From Ideonella benzenivorans (lineage in GTDB: Bacteria > Pseudomonadota > Gammaproteobacteria > Burkholderiales > Burkholderiaceae_C), in assembly GCF_020387415.1 (NCBI RefSeq), contig NZ_JAGWCB010000014.1, forward strand, positions 1 through 64,000: a DNA stretch of 64,000 nt, read 5' to 3'. Below are positions 17,889 to 25,799 of the stretch, one piece after another. The notes under the pieces are model-generated. The model ran no database searches. It was not told the DNA's origin and saw nothing but the letters and a program-made list of their open reading frames with translations. The number at the start of each line of letters is the position of its first letter. Position 1 is the stretch's first letter. Both the position numbers and the translations under genes were made by a program.

Positions 17889-18963
17889 ACCCCGCGCCAC
17901 CCCGTCCGCCCGCGCGCTGCTGCTCGCGCCGCTGGCGGCGGTGGGCTTCACCCTGTTGATCGCCTCCGCCCTGGTGGCCTGGGCCGGTGCGCCGGTGGGC
18001 ACCACCTGGGGCCTGCTGCTGCAGGGCGGCTTTGGTTCCGTCTTCGCCTGGAGCGAGACCCTCACCCGCGCGGTGCCGCTGATGCTGACCGGCCTGGCCG
18101 CGGCGGTGGCCTTCCAGGCCCGCTTGTTCAACATCGGCGCCGAGGGCCAGCTCTACCTGGGCGCGCTGGCCGCGGTGGCGGTGGGCGGCCTGCACGACGG
18201 CACCGGCTTCGCGCTGCCGCCCTATGTGCTGTTCCCGCTGATGATGGCCGCCGCCGCGCTGGCCGGCGGCCTGCTGCTGCTGGGCCCGGCCCTGCTGAAG
18301 GCCCGCCTGGGCGTGGACGAGGTGGTGACCACGCTGCTGCTGAACTTCATCGTCGCGCTGTTCATCGGCGCCATGCTGGACGGCCCGATGAAGGACCCGC
18401 TGGCCATGGGCTGGCCGCAGAGCGTGGCCCTGCAGCCCGCGCTGGAGCTGGCCAAGCTGATCCCGCAGACCCGGGTGCACACCGGCCTGCTGTGGGCGCT
18501 GCTGCTGGCCGGCGCGCTGTGGGCGGTGATGCGCCGCACGGTGCTGGGCTTCCAGATCCGCGCGGTGGGGGCCAACGCCCGCGCCGCCGCCTTTGCCGGC
18601 GTGCCGGTGCAGCGCACCGTGGTGTGGGTGGCCCTGCTGTCGGGCGCGCTGGCCGGGCTGGCCGGCGCCATCGAGGTGGCCGGCCGCACCAGCTACCTGA
18701 CGTTGGACATGTCCCCCGGCTACGGCTACAGCGGCATCGTCATCGCGATGCTGGCCGGCCTGCACCCGCTCGGTGTGGTGGTGGCCAGCATCTTCGTGGC
18801 CGGCGTGCTGGTGGGCGCGGACAGCATGAGCCGCGCCATCGGCGTGCCCACCTACCTGGCCGACGTGATCGTCGCCACCGCGCTGCTGGCGGTGCTGGTG
18901 GCCGCGCTGGCCGCCCGTTACCGCCTGGTGCGCAACCCGGCCGCGGCCAAGGGGGTGGCATGA
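17878..18963 (+). CDS. ABC importer 1 permease A
   Basis: 361 residues with about nine to ten membrane segments of the BPD_transp_2 family. The conserved QARLFNIGAEGQLYLGALAA segment marks nucleoside/BMP-type permeases. The most likely start is TTG at 17878 behind a perfect ribosome-binding site. It overlaps the ATPase stop by 11 bases. An ATG at 17851 would add nine residues. It ends in ATGA overlap with the second permease, so the pair should be made in equal amounts and form the heterodimeric channel. Confidence 0.88.
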   Translation: MRLEPRATPSARALLLAPLAAVGFTLLIASALVAWAGAPVGTTWGLLLQGGFGSVFAWSETLTRAVPLMLTGLAAAVAFQARLFNIGAEGQLYLGALAAVAVGGLHDGTGFALPPYVLFPLMMAAAALAGGLLLLGPALLKARLGVDEVVTTLLLNFIVALFIGAMLDGPMKDPLAMGWPQSVALQPALELAKLIPQTRVHTGLLWALLLAGALWAVMRRTVLGFQIRAVGANARAAAFAGVPVQRTVVWVALLSGALAGLAGAIEVAGRTSYLTLDMSPGYGYSGIVIAMLAGLHPLGVVVASIFVAGVLVGADSMSRAIGVPTYLADVIVATALLAVLVAALAARYRLVRNPAAAKGVA

Positions 18964-19883
18964 ACGATCTGCTGTCCTGGCTGGTGTTGCCGGAGTTCTG
19001 GGTCGCGGTGCTGCGCATCGCCACGCCGCTGATCCTGGGCACGCTGGGCGTGCTGCTGTGCGAGCGCGCCGGGGTGCTGAACCTGGGCGTGGAGGGCATC
19101 TGGGTGGCCGGCGCCTTTGCCGGCTGGCTGGCCGTCTACCACGGGGCCCCGCTGTGGGGCGGAGTGCTGGCCGCGGCCGCCGTGGGCGCGCTGGCCGGCC
19201 TGCTGCTGGCCGCGCTGACCGTGGGCCTGGCCTTGTCGCAACATGTGGCGGGCCTGGGCATCACGCTGCTGGCCACCGCGCTGAGCTATTTCGGCTACCG
19301 CGTGGCCTTCCCCAAGGTCAGCACGCCGCCCACCATCACCCCCTTCGCGCCGATGGACTGGCTGCCGGTGCCGGTGCTGAACCAGGAGACCCCGCTGACC
19401 CTGCTGGCCCTGGGGCTGGTGCCGTTGATCGCCTGGGGGCTGTTCCGCACCCCGCTGGGCCTGGCGGTGCGCATGGTGGGCGAGAACCCGCAGGCCGCCG
19501 AGGGCCAGGGCATCCCGGTGCGGGCGGTGCGCACCGGCGCCATCGTGGCCGGCTCGGCCCTGATGGGCGTGGCCGGCGCCTTTCTGACCCTGGCGGCCTT
19601 CAACGCCTTCTTCTTCAACATGGTCAACGGGCGCGGCTGGATCTGCGTGGCGTTGGTGGTGTTCGCCTCCTGGCGGCCGGGCAAGGCGTTGCTGGGCGCG
19701 CTGCTGTTCGCCTTCTTCGACGCGCTGCAGCTGCGCCTGCAGCAAAGCGGCGGGGCGGCCCTGCCCTTCCAGGTCTACCTGATGCTGCCCTATGCCCTGT
19801 CCATCCTGGCCCTGGTGCTGGTGGCCCGCCATGCGCGCTACCCTCAGGCCCTGATGAAACCCTACCGCAAGGGCGAGCGCTGA
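18960..19883 (+). CDS. ABC importer 1 permease B
   Basis: 307 residues, BPD_transp_2 family, with the conserved segment RAGVLNLGVEGIWVAGAFAG and about eight membrane helices. It starts within the stop codon of permease A (ATGA). Together with the double ATPase and BMP binding protein it completes one importer. The codA gene follows 28 bp downstream in the same orientation. Confidence 0.88.
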   Translation: MNDLLSWLVLPEFWVAVLRIATPLILGTLGVLLCERAGVLNLGVEGIWVAGAFAGWLAVYHGAPLWGGVLAAAAVGALAGLLLAALTVGLALSQHVAGLGITLLATALSYFGYRVAFPKVSTPPTITPFAPMDWLPVPVLNQETPLTLLALGLVPLIAWGLFRTPLGLAVRMVGENPQAAEGQGIPVRAVRTGAIVAGSALMGVAGAFLTLAAFNAFFFNMVNGRGWICVALVVFASWRPGKALLGALLFAFFDALQLRLQQSGGAALPFQVYLMLPYALSILALVLVARHARYPQALMKPYRKGER

Positions 19884-19911
19884 GCGCCCCGCCCCCTTGC
19901 CCGAGACCACC

Positions 19912-21192
19912 ATGCTGGACCTGCTGATCCACAACGCCCGCCTGCCCGACGGTCGCGCCCACATGGGCGTGGCCGTGCAGGGCGGCCGCATCACCGCCCT
20001 GGAAGCGGGCCTGAGCCCCGCCACTGCGCCCGCCGCCCAGGTGGTGGACGCCGGCGACCAGCTGCTGAGCGCGCCCTTCGTCGATGCCCACTTTCACATG
20101 GACGCGACGCTGAGCTACGGCCTGCCGCGGGTCAACCAGAGCGGCACGCTGCTGGAGGGCATCGCGCTGTGGGGCGAGCTCAAGCCCCAGCTGACGCAGG
20201 AGGCACTGGTCGAGCGCGCCCTGGCCTACTGCGACTGGGCGGTGGCCAAGGGCCTGCTGGCCATCCGCAGCCACGTCGACGTGTGCGACCCGCGCCTCTT
20301 GGCAGTGGACGCGCTGCTGGAGGTCAAGCGGCGCGTGGCACCGTATATCGACCTGCAACTGGTCGCCTTTCCGCAGGACGGCGTGCTGCGCAGCCACGGC
20401 GCGCTGGACCTGCTGAAGGAGTCACTGAAGCGCGGTGTGGACGTGGTGGGCGGCATCCCCCACTTCGAGCGCACCATGGCCGATGGCGCGGCCAGCGTGA
20501 AGCTGCTGTGCGAGCTGGCCGCCGAGCAGGGCAAGCGGGTGGACATGCACTGCGACGAGAGCGACGACCCGCTGTCGCGCCATGTCGAGACCCTGGCCTA
20601 CGAGACCCAGCGCCTGGGCCTGCACGGCCGTGTCACCGGCTCGCACCTGACCTCCATGCACAGCATGGACAACTACTACGTCAGCAAGCTGCTGGCCCTG
20701 ATGGCCGAGGCGCGGCTGAACGTGGTGGCCAACCCACTGATCAACATCACGCTGCAGGGCCGGCACGACAGCTACCCCAAGCGGCGTGGCCTGACCCGCG
20801 TGCCCGAGCAGCTGGCCGCCGGCCTGACGGTGGCCTTCGGCCACGACTGCGTGATGGACCCCTGGTACAGCCTGGGCAGTGGCGACATGCTGGAAGTGGC
20901 GTCCATGGGCTTGCATGTGGCCCAGATGACCAGCCAGGCCGCGATGCGCCAGTGCTTCGAGGCGGTGACCACCGCCCCGGCCCAGATCCTGGGCCTGGAC
21001 CACTTCGGCCTGGCGGTGGGCCGGGAAGCCAGCTTCGTGCTGCTGCAGGCCCGCGACCCCATCGAAGCCCTGCGCCTGCGGGCCCACCGCCTGGGCGTGT
21101 GGCGCCGGGGTGTGCAGCTGGCCGCCAGCGCCCCAGTGCAGACCACCCTGACGCTGCCCGGGCGGCCTGCCAGCACCGACTTCCGGCGCTGA
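19912..21192 (+). CDS. codA: cytosine deaminase
   Basis: 426 residues, nearly the same length as E. coli CodA. Metal ligands and catalytic residues are visible: VDAHFHMDATLSYG (HxH), DMHCDESDD (His and proton-shuttle Glu), GSHLTSMHS and FGHDCVMDPWYSLG (catalytic Asp). It converts cytosine to uracil and ammonia, and CodA-type enzymes often accept isoguanine. As the last gene of the sigma-54-controlled importer operon, it suggests the importer carries a base whose exocyclic nitrogen is released inside the cell. It converges with the MFS gene, with an 11-bp gap and no strong terminator. Confidence 0.9.
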   Translation: MLDLLIHNARLPDGRAHMGVAVQGGRITALEAGLSPATAPAAQVVDAGDQLLSAPFVDAHFHMDATLSYGLPRVNQSGTLLEGIALWGELKPQLTQEALVERALAYCDWAVAKGLLAIRSHVDVCDPRLLAVDALLEVKRRVAPYIDLQLVAFPQDGVLRSHGALDLLKESLKRGVDVVGGIPHFERTMADGAASVKLLCELAAEQGKRVDMHCDESDDPLSRHVETLAYETQRLGLHGRVTGSHLTSMHSMDNYYVSKLLALMAEARLNVVANPLINITLQGRHDSYPKRRGLTRVPEQLAAGLTVAFGHDCVMDPWYSLGSGDMLEVASMGLHVAQMTSQAAMRQCFEAVTTAPAQILGLDHFGLAVGREASFVLLQARDPIEALRLRAHRLGVWRRGVQLAASAPVQTTLTLPGRPASTDFRR

Positions 21193-21203
21193 GGCGCGGG
21201 GCT

Positions 21204-22481
21204 TCAGGCCCGCGTCTGGCCTTGCAGATAGCGCTCGCGCATCGGCTTGAGCAGCAGGATCGCCAGCAGCGCGGCACAGACGTCGAGCGTGATGGCGGTG
21301 CCGAACACCGGCAGCCAGCTGCCGGTGGACTGGTGCATCAGCGCGGCCAGCGGGCCGCCGAACACCGCGCCCACGCCCTGGGCGATGTAGAGCCAGCCGT
21401 AGTTCGCCGTGGCGTGGCGGGCGCCGAAGGTGTCGGTCAGCGTGGAGGGGAACAGCGAGAAGATCTCGCCCCAGCCGAAGAACACCACGCCCGACAGCAG
21501 CACGAACAGCGCTGGGTGATCCCTGTTGGCCAGCCACAGGGCCATGGCCGCGGCCTCCAGCGTGAAGGCAATGAACATCGTCTTCTCGCGGCCGATGCGG
21601 TCCGACACCCAGCCGAAGAACGGGCGGGTCAGGCCGTTGGTGAGACGGTCGATGGTGAGGGCCAGCGGCAGCGCGGTGAAGCCGAACACCATCATGTCGG
21701 CCACGCCGAAGTCGCGGGCGAAGCTGGCCATCTGCGAGGTAACCATCAGGCCCGAGGTGGCCATCATCGCCATCATCAGGAACATCAGCCAGAAGATCGG
21801 CTGACGCAGCATCTGCGAGGAGTTCAGGTCGCGCACCGTCTCGGCACCGGCCTCGCCGCTGGCGCTCGCATAGTCGATGGCCGGCTCGCGCAGGCCCTGG
21901 GCCACGATCCAGCCGATCACGGCAAAGGCCACGCCGTACTGCCACAAGGTGGTCTCCAGCCCGCGGGTGCTCAGCGAGCCTGCGATCGGGAAGGTGGTGA
22001 GGATGGCGCCCATGCCGTAGCCGGCCGCCACCACGCCGGCGGCAAAGCCGCGTTGGCGGGGGAACCAGCGCACCATCAGCCCCACGACGCCGACATAGAC
22101 GATGCCGGTGCCCAGGCCCGCGAACAGGCCATAGGTGAGGTAGAGCATGGCCACGCTGTTGGCCTGCGAGGCCAGCACCCAGCTCAGGCCCGTCAGCACG
22201 ATGCCGAAGCCGATCAGCCGGCGCGGCCCGAAGCGCTCGGCCAGCTTGCCTTGGAAGGGTGAGAACAGGGTCTGCAGCACGATGACGATGGAGAAGGTCA
22301 CCTGCAGAACCGCCAGCGAGGCGCCCAGCTTGGCGCCGAAGGGCTTGGTGAACAGCGTCCACACGTACTGCGGGCTGGAGATCACCATCATGCAGCCCAG
22401 GCCCAGCAGCAGCTGCACCCAGCGGTTGGCGAAGACCGAGACGGGTGAGGCGGGGATGGCCCCGGCACTTTGGATGCTCAT
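21204..22481 (-). CDS. MFS transporter of the oxalate/formate antiporter type
   Basis: 425 residues with 12 predicted helices, beginning NRWVQLLLGLGCMMVISSPQ. The signature loops (GKLAERFGPRRLIGFG, WFPRQRGFAAG, SDRIGREKTM) are those of the OxlT-like MFS branch. ATG at 22481 is chosen because AAAGGAA lies about six bases upstream. It lies downstream of the HpxW-like gene on the same strand, so export of oxalate (or exchange with formate) made from oxamate is a coherent role. Other monocarboxylate substrates cannot be excluded. Confidence 0.75.
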   Translation of the reverse strand: MSIQSAGAIPASPVSVFANRWVQLLLGLGCMMVISSPQYVWTLFTKPFGAKLGASLAVLQVTFSIVIVLQTLFSPFQGKLAERFGPRRLIGFGIVLTGLSWVLASQANSVAMLYLTYGLFAGLGTGIVYVGVVGLMVRWFPRQRGFAAGVVAAGYGMGAILTTFPIAGSLSTRGLETTLWQYGVAFAVIGWIVAQGLREPAIDYASASGEAGAETVRDLNSSQMLRQPIFWLMFLMMAMMATSGLMVTSQMASFARDFGVADMMVFGFTALPLALTIDRLTNGLTRPFFGWVSDRIGREKTMFIAFTLEAAAMALWLANRDHPALFVLLSGVVFFGWGEIFSLFPSTLTDTFGARHATANYGWLYIAQGVGAVFGGPLAALMHQSTGSWLPVFGTAITLDVCAALLAILLLKPMRERYLQGQTRA

Positions 22482-22530
22482 CGGAGATTCCTTTTGACGG
22501 ACAGGAGACGGCATGCGGGCATGCGGCAGC

Positions 22531-22560
22531 CGTTCCCGGGCTGTCCAGACCCCGGGAACG
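22531..22560 (-). other. intercistronic stem-loop between hpxW and the MFS gene
   Basis: A perfect 10-bp inverted repeat (CGTTCCCGGG / CCCGGGAACG) with a 10-base loop lies in the 113-bp gap between two genes transcribed leftwards. No T-tract follows on either strand, so it is better read as an RNA stabiliser, a partial terminator or a protein site than as a strong terminator. Confidence 0.5.
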
Positions 22561-22594
22561 TCGTGAAAAAGGGAGGGGCGGTGCGGCGGGAGGG

Positions 22595-24190
22595 CTACCA
22601 GCCCGCGACGATGCCGTCGCTGCGCAGGTCGAAGCCGCCTTCGAGCAGGCCGTCCGGGTGCCGGACGATGGCGCCAGCGTGGCCCATCGTCTCGTCAAAG
22701 GCACCCAGCACATCCACCTCATGGCCCCAGTCGCGCAGGGTCTGCACGGTGGCCTCCGGGAAGCGGCTTTCCAGCTTCAGGCTGTCGCTGCTCTGGCCCC
22801 ATGTGCGGCCCAGCAACCAGCGCGGCGCAGCGATGGCGTCCTGCGGGTTCAGGCCCAGGCGGGCGATGCGGCTGAACACGGCCGCCTGCGACTGCGGCTG
22901 GCCGTCGCCCCCCATGTTCCCGTAGACCAGCGTGCGGCCGTCGTCGAAACGGGCCAGGCCCGGGATCAGCGTGTGATAGGGCTTGCGGCCCGGCATCAGC
23001 GGGTTGCGTGCCTCGGGCGAGAGCGAGAAGCTGCAGCCCCGGTTCTGCCAGCAGATGCCCGAGCTTTCCAGCACCAGCCCGCTGCCGAACTCGTGGTAGA
23101 CGCTCTGGATGAAGCTCACCGCCAGCCCCTGGCCGTCCACCGCCCCCATCCAGACGGTGTCGCCCGGCCCACGGCCACGCCCCCAGGGCGCGGCTTGGCC
23201 GGGCAGGATCTTCGCGGCCATCGCATCCAGACGCGCCGGCTGCAGGTAGTCGGCGGGATCCTCCGTCATGTAGGCCGGGTCGGTGATCACGCGGTCGCGG
23301 ATGCGGAAGGCTTGCTTGGTGGCCTCCACGCAGGCATGCACGAAGGCCGGGCTCTCGGACGTCATGCCCGGCTGCCACAGGCGCTCCAACTGGCCCAGGA
23401 TCAGCAGCGCCACCAGGCCCTGGGTCGGCGGCGGCATGTTGAACAAGGTCCAGTCGGCCTGCCGCAGCGACAGCGGCGTCTTGCGCTGGGCTTGGTGGGC
23501 CTGCAGGTCGGCCAGCGTCACCGGGCTGTCCTGCGCCGCCAGGTCCTTGGCCAGGCTGCGGGCCAGGTCGCCACGGTAGAAGTCGTCCAGCCCCGCGCGC
23601 ACCAGCTGCTCCAGTGTCTGCGCCAGACGCGGCAGGCGCAGGCGCTCACCCGTGCGCATGGCGCCGGCTTGCTGGAAGCTCTGCGCGTAACCCGACACCG
23701 GCAGCAGGTCCCCGGCCAGCTTGTCCATCGCGGCCACCTGGCTCTCGGTGATCGGGAAGCCGTCGCGGGCATAGCCGATGGCATCGGCCAACAGACGCGA
23801 CAGCGGCAGGCGCGCGCCCAGGCTCTGTGCCAATTCCAGCGCCGCGGCCCAGCCCGAGACCGTGCCCGCCACGGTGCAGGCCGCCCGCCCACCCCGGAAC
23901 GGGATGCTCGACAGACCGGCGGCCCGGTAGGCGGCCATGCTGGCCCCCGCCCCGGCGGCGCCGCAGGCGTCAATGGCGATGGGGGCCTGGCCCGGCTGGG
24001 CCACCAGCCAGAAGCCATCGCCCCCGATGCTGTTCATGTGGGGATAGACCACTGCGATGGTGGCGGCCATCGCCACCATCGCCTCGATGGCATTGCCGCC
24101 GTCCCGCAGGACCGCCTGCCCCGACTGGGCGGCCAGCGCGTGCGGTGCGGTCACCATGCCATGTGTGCCGCGAATGGGTTGCAAATGCAT
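22595..24190 (-). CDS. hpxW: oxamate amidohydrolase-like Ntn hydrolase (gamma-glutamyltransferase family)
   Basis: 531 residues of the gamma-glutamyltransferase fold. Autocleavage would occur before Thr345 in GPGDTVWMGAVDGQG, where classic GGTs have a TTH motif, so the nucleophile is kept but its surroundings differ. The oxyanion loop GNMGGDGQPQSQ is present. No signal peptide is evident, unlike true GGTs. Length and cytoplasmic location fit HpxW of the Klebsiella hpx purine cluster, which turns oxamate into oxalate and ammonia. Its neighbours are an oxalate-type carrier, a GntR regulator and purine genes. ATG at 24190 has AAGGAG upstream. The assignment rests on context and family, so a related amidase remains possible. 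Confidence 0.7.
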   Translation of the reverse strand: MHLQPIRGTHGMVTAPHALAAQSGQAVLRDGGNAIEAMVAMAATIAVVYPHMNSIGGDGFWLVAQPGQAPIAIDACGAAGAGASMAAYRAAGLSSIPFRGGRAACTVAGTVSGWAAALELAQSLGARLPLSRLLADAIGYARDGFPITESQVAAMDKLAGDLLPVSGYAQSFQQAGAMRTGERLRLPRLAQTLEQLVRAGLDDFYRGDLARSLAKDLAAQDSPVTLADLQAHQAQRKTPLSLRQADWTLFNMPPPTQGLVALLILGQLERLWQPGMTSESPAFVHACVEATKQAFRIRDRVITDPAYMTEDPADYLQPARLDAMAAKILPGQAAPWGRGRGPGDTVWMGAVDGQGLAVSFIQSVYHEFGSGLVLESSGICWQNRGCSFSLSPEARNPLMPGRKPYHTLIPGLARFDDGRTLVYGNMGGDGQPQSQAAVFSRIARLGLNPQDAIAAPRWLLGRTWGQSSDSLKLESRFPEATVQTLRDWGHEVDVLGAFDETMGHAGAIVRHPDGLLEGGFDLRSDGIVAGW

Positions 24191-24210
24191 GGAAAAGACT
24201 CCTTGGCCGA

Positions 24211-24235
24211 GGTTGACCAATTTATGCATACATAA
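24211..24235. promoter_or_regulatory. candidate GntR/FCD operator in the hpxW leader
   Basis: Two candidate sites lie together: GGTTGACC (24211-24218), resembling the FadR-type GGT-N2-ACC pattern, and TTATG-CATA-CATAA (24222-24235), an inverted repeat with 5-bp arms. Both lie downstream of the predicted sigma-54 start, where binding by the GntR protein encoded at 24391-25131 would block transcription of hpxW. Confidence 0.4.
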
Positions 24236-24253
24236 TTTCGACCGACCGATGTA

Positions 24254-24269
24254 AGCAGCATCTGTGCCA
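24254..24269 (-). promoter_or_regulatory. sigma-54 promoter of hpxW
   Basis: On the minus strand TGGCACA-N4-CTGCT, with GG at 24267-24268 and GC at 24255-24256, exactly 10 bp apart. Predicted start near 24243, about 53 bases before the ATG at 24190. The -24 element is nearly perfect and the -12 element has one substitution. Confidence 0.6.
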
Positions 24270-24346
24270 TACCTTGGCGCGGCATGACACGGGGTAAACC
24301 CTCTCGGCGCAGGGACCGGAGCGTGACGGAAAAGAACCCGGTGTAC

Positions 24347-24376
24347 CCCGGGGAAAACGGCCGCCGGCGAGGCGGC
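24347..24376 (-). terminator. probable terminator of the GntR gene
   Basis: Reading leftwards after the GntR stop, GCCGCC-TCGCC-GGCGGC forms a GC hairpin (24360-24376) followed by GTTTTCCCC. The T-run is short (four), so efficiency is uncertain. It separates the GntR gene from the sigma-54 promoter of hpxW. Confidence 0.45.
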
Positions 24377-24390
24377 ACGGCCAGACGCGG

Positions 24391-25131
24391 TCAGCTGCGG
24401 TCCGACGCGGTGCGGACGAAGCGTTTGCGCCGCGCCGGAGCCCCAATCAGGGGCGAATGCACCACATTGGCCCGCGCCTGTTCCAGGCGCTCGATGGTGA
24501 TCTGCTGCACCGAGGCATGCCCACTGCGGATGTGGTTGCGCAAGGCCGCCTCGGCGGCGGCTTCGTCATGGGCCTCAATCGCGTGCAGGATGGCCAGGTG
24601 CTCATGGCGGGTGCCGGGGGTGCAATTGCCATAGGCGAAATCCAGCCGCCGCATGATGCGGATGCGGTCCGTCACCTGCGCCAGAACGCGGTCGATCTCC
24701 GGGTTGCCCGCCCCCGCCACCAGCGTGGCATGGAAGGCTTCGTCCAGGGTCGCCGCTTCCAGCGGATCCTCGGCCAGGGCGGCCGCCGGGCGGCTCCACT
24801 GGGCCCGCAGCGCCCGCACCTCGAGCGGCAGCTCGGGCAGCGCGCACAGCTTGCGCACCGCCTGCAGCTCCAGCAGTTCGCGCAGCTCGTACAAGGCATC
24901 GAAGCGCGCGAAGTTCAGCGGCTCGACCTCCCACCCATTGCGGAAATAGCCGCGCACCAGCCCCTCGGCCTCCAAGCGGGCCAGGGCTTCATGCACCGGT
25001 GTGCGCGACACCTGCAGCCGCTCGGCGATGTCGTTCTCGGCGAAGCGGTCGCCGGGCAGCAGCCGGAAATCGAAGATGTCCTGCCGGATCAGGCGGTACA
25101 CCGTGTCGGAATGGCGGACGCGATCGTTCAC
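24391..25131 (-). CDS. GntR-family regulator with FCD domain
   Basis: 246 residues. The N-terminal winged helix (AENDIAERLQVSRTPVHEAL, about residues 31-50) is followed by an FCD effector domain with the metal-binding pattern LDEAFHATLV and later RHEHLAILHAI and RNHIRSGH (Asp/His ligands). Such regulators are usually repressors released by an organic acid. It lies upstream of and in the same direction as hpxW, so a carboxylate such as oxamate, oxalurate or ureidoglycolate is a reasonable effector. The start is GTG at 25131. No in-frame ATG precedes it closely. Confidence 0.82.
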   Translation of the reverse strand: MNDRVRHSDTVYRLIRQDIFDFRLLPGDRFAENDIAERLQVSRTPVHEALARLEAEGLVRGYFRNGWEVEPLNFARFDALYELRELLELQAVRKLCALPELPLEVRALRAQWSRPAAALAEDPLEAATLDEAFHATLVAGAGNPEIDRVLAQVTDRIRIMRRLDFAYGNCTPGTRHEHLAILHAIEAHDEAAAEAALRNHIRSGHASVQQITIERLEQARANVVHSPLIGAPARRKRFVRTASDRS

Positions 25132-25173
25132 GGGCGATGGGGTGGCGATACGGGTGGGGGGAATGAATGACCA

Positions 25174-25788
25174 TTATCTGGCTTCACCAGCCCTGCCGCT
25201 GCGCAAAGCCTGCGCCAGCACCGGCTGCAGCGCGCGCAGCACCTGCTCGGGCGGCAAGGGATGGGCCACCAGCTCACCCAAGGCCCCCACCACGCAGGCC
25301 CGGACCACCCAGCCTGCCGCGCGGGCGGACTGCCGGGGCCAGACACCGGGCTGCCATGTGGCATCGCCCCGCAGGGCGACCAGGATGCAGCGCTGCAGCC
25401 GCAGCCGTGCCTGGTGCAGGCGCTGCCGCACTTCCGGCACCTCCGGATTGCGCACCAGCAGATGACACAGGCGCCGGCTGGCCGGCTCGGTCACCGTCTC
25501 CGCCACGGCCTGCGCCAACACCCCGGCCGGGTCGGTGCGCAGCGCCGCCACGGCCACGCGCTCCAGCGGCATGCGGTGTCTCTGCAGCACCGCCTGCAGC
25601 AGCTCGGACTTGCCGGCAAAGTGCCAGTAAAGCGCCCCCCGGGTGAGGCCGGCCTGGGCCACGATGGCCTCGAGGGTGGCCGGGGCGATCCCGTCGCGGC
25701 AGAAGACCGCCTCGGCCGCGGCCAGCAGCCGCGAGCGCGTCTGCGCCGCGTGCTGGTTCTTGCGCCCCGGCCCGGCCACGCCCACCAC
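25174..25788 (-). CDS. TetR/AcrR-family regulator at the end of the RND operon
   Basis: 204 residues with an N-terminal TetR helix-turn-helix (LEAIVAQAGLTRGALYWHFAGK, about residues 39-60) and a MAATS/AcrR-type C-terminal domain. Start is GTG at 25788 with AGAGG six bases upstream, 11 bp after the outer membrane factor stop, so it is probably cotranscribed with the pump genes. AcrR/TtgR relatives bind hydrophobic drugs. Its target may be the pump operon itself. A second TetR gene lies at the other end of the operon (31840). Confidence 0.82.
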   Translation of the reverse strand: MVGVAGPGRKNQHAAQTRSRLLAAAEAVFCRDGIAPATLEAIVAQAGLTRGALYWHFAGKSELLQAVLQRHRMPLERVAVAALRTDPAGVLAQAVAETVTEPASRRLCHLLVRNPEVPEVRQRLHQARLRLQRCILVALRGDATWQPGVWPRQSARAAGWVVRACVVGALGELVAHPLPPEQVLRALQPVLAQALRSGRAGEAR

Positions 25789-25799
25789 GCTCGGCCTCT

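Noticed and set aside
22595..24190. True gamma-glutamyltransferase (glutathione hydrolysis)
   Set aside because: No signal peptide, an altered TTH motif and a purine/oxalate gene context favour an HpxW-like amidohydrolase.
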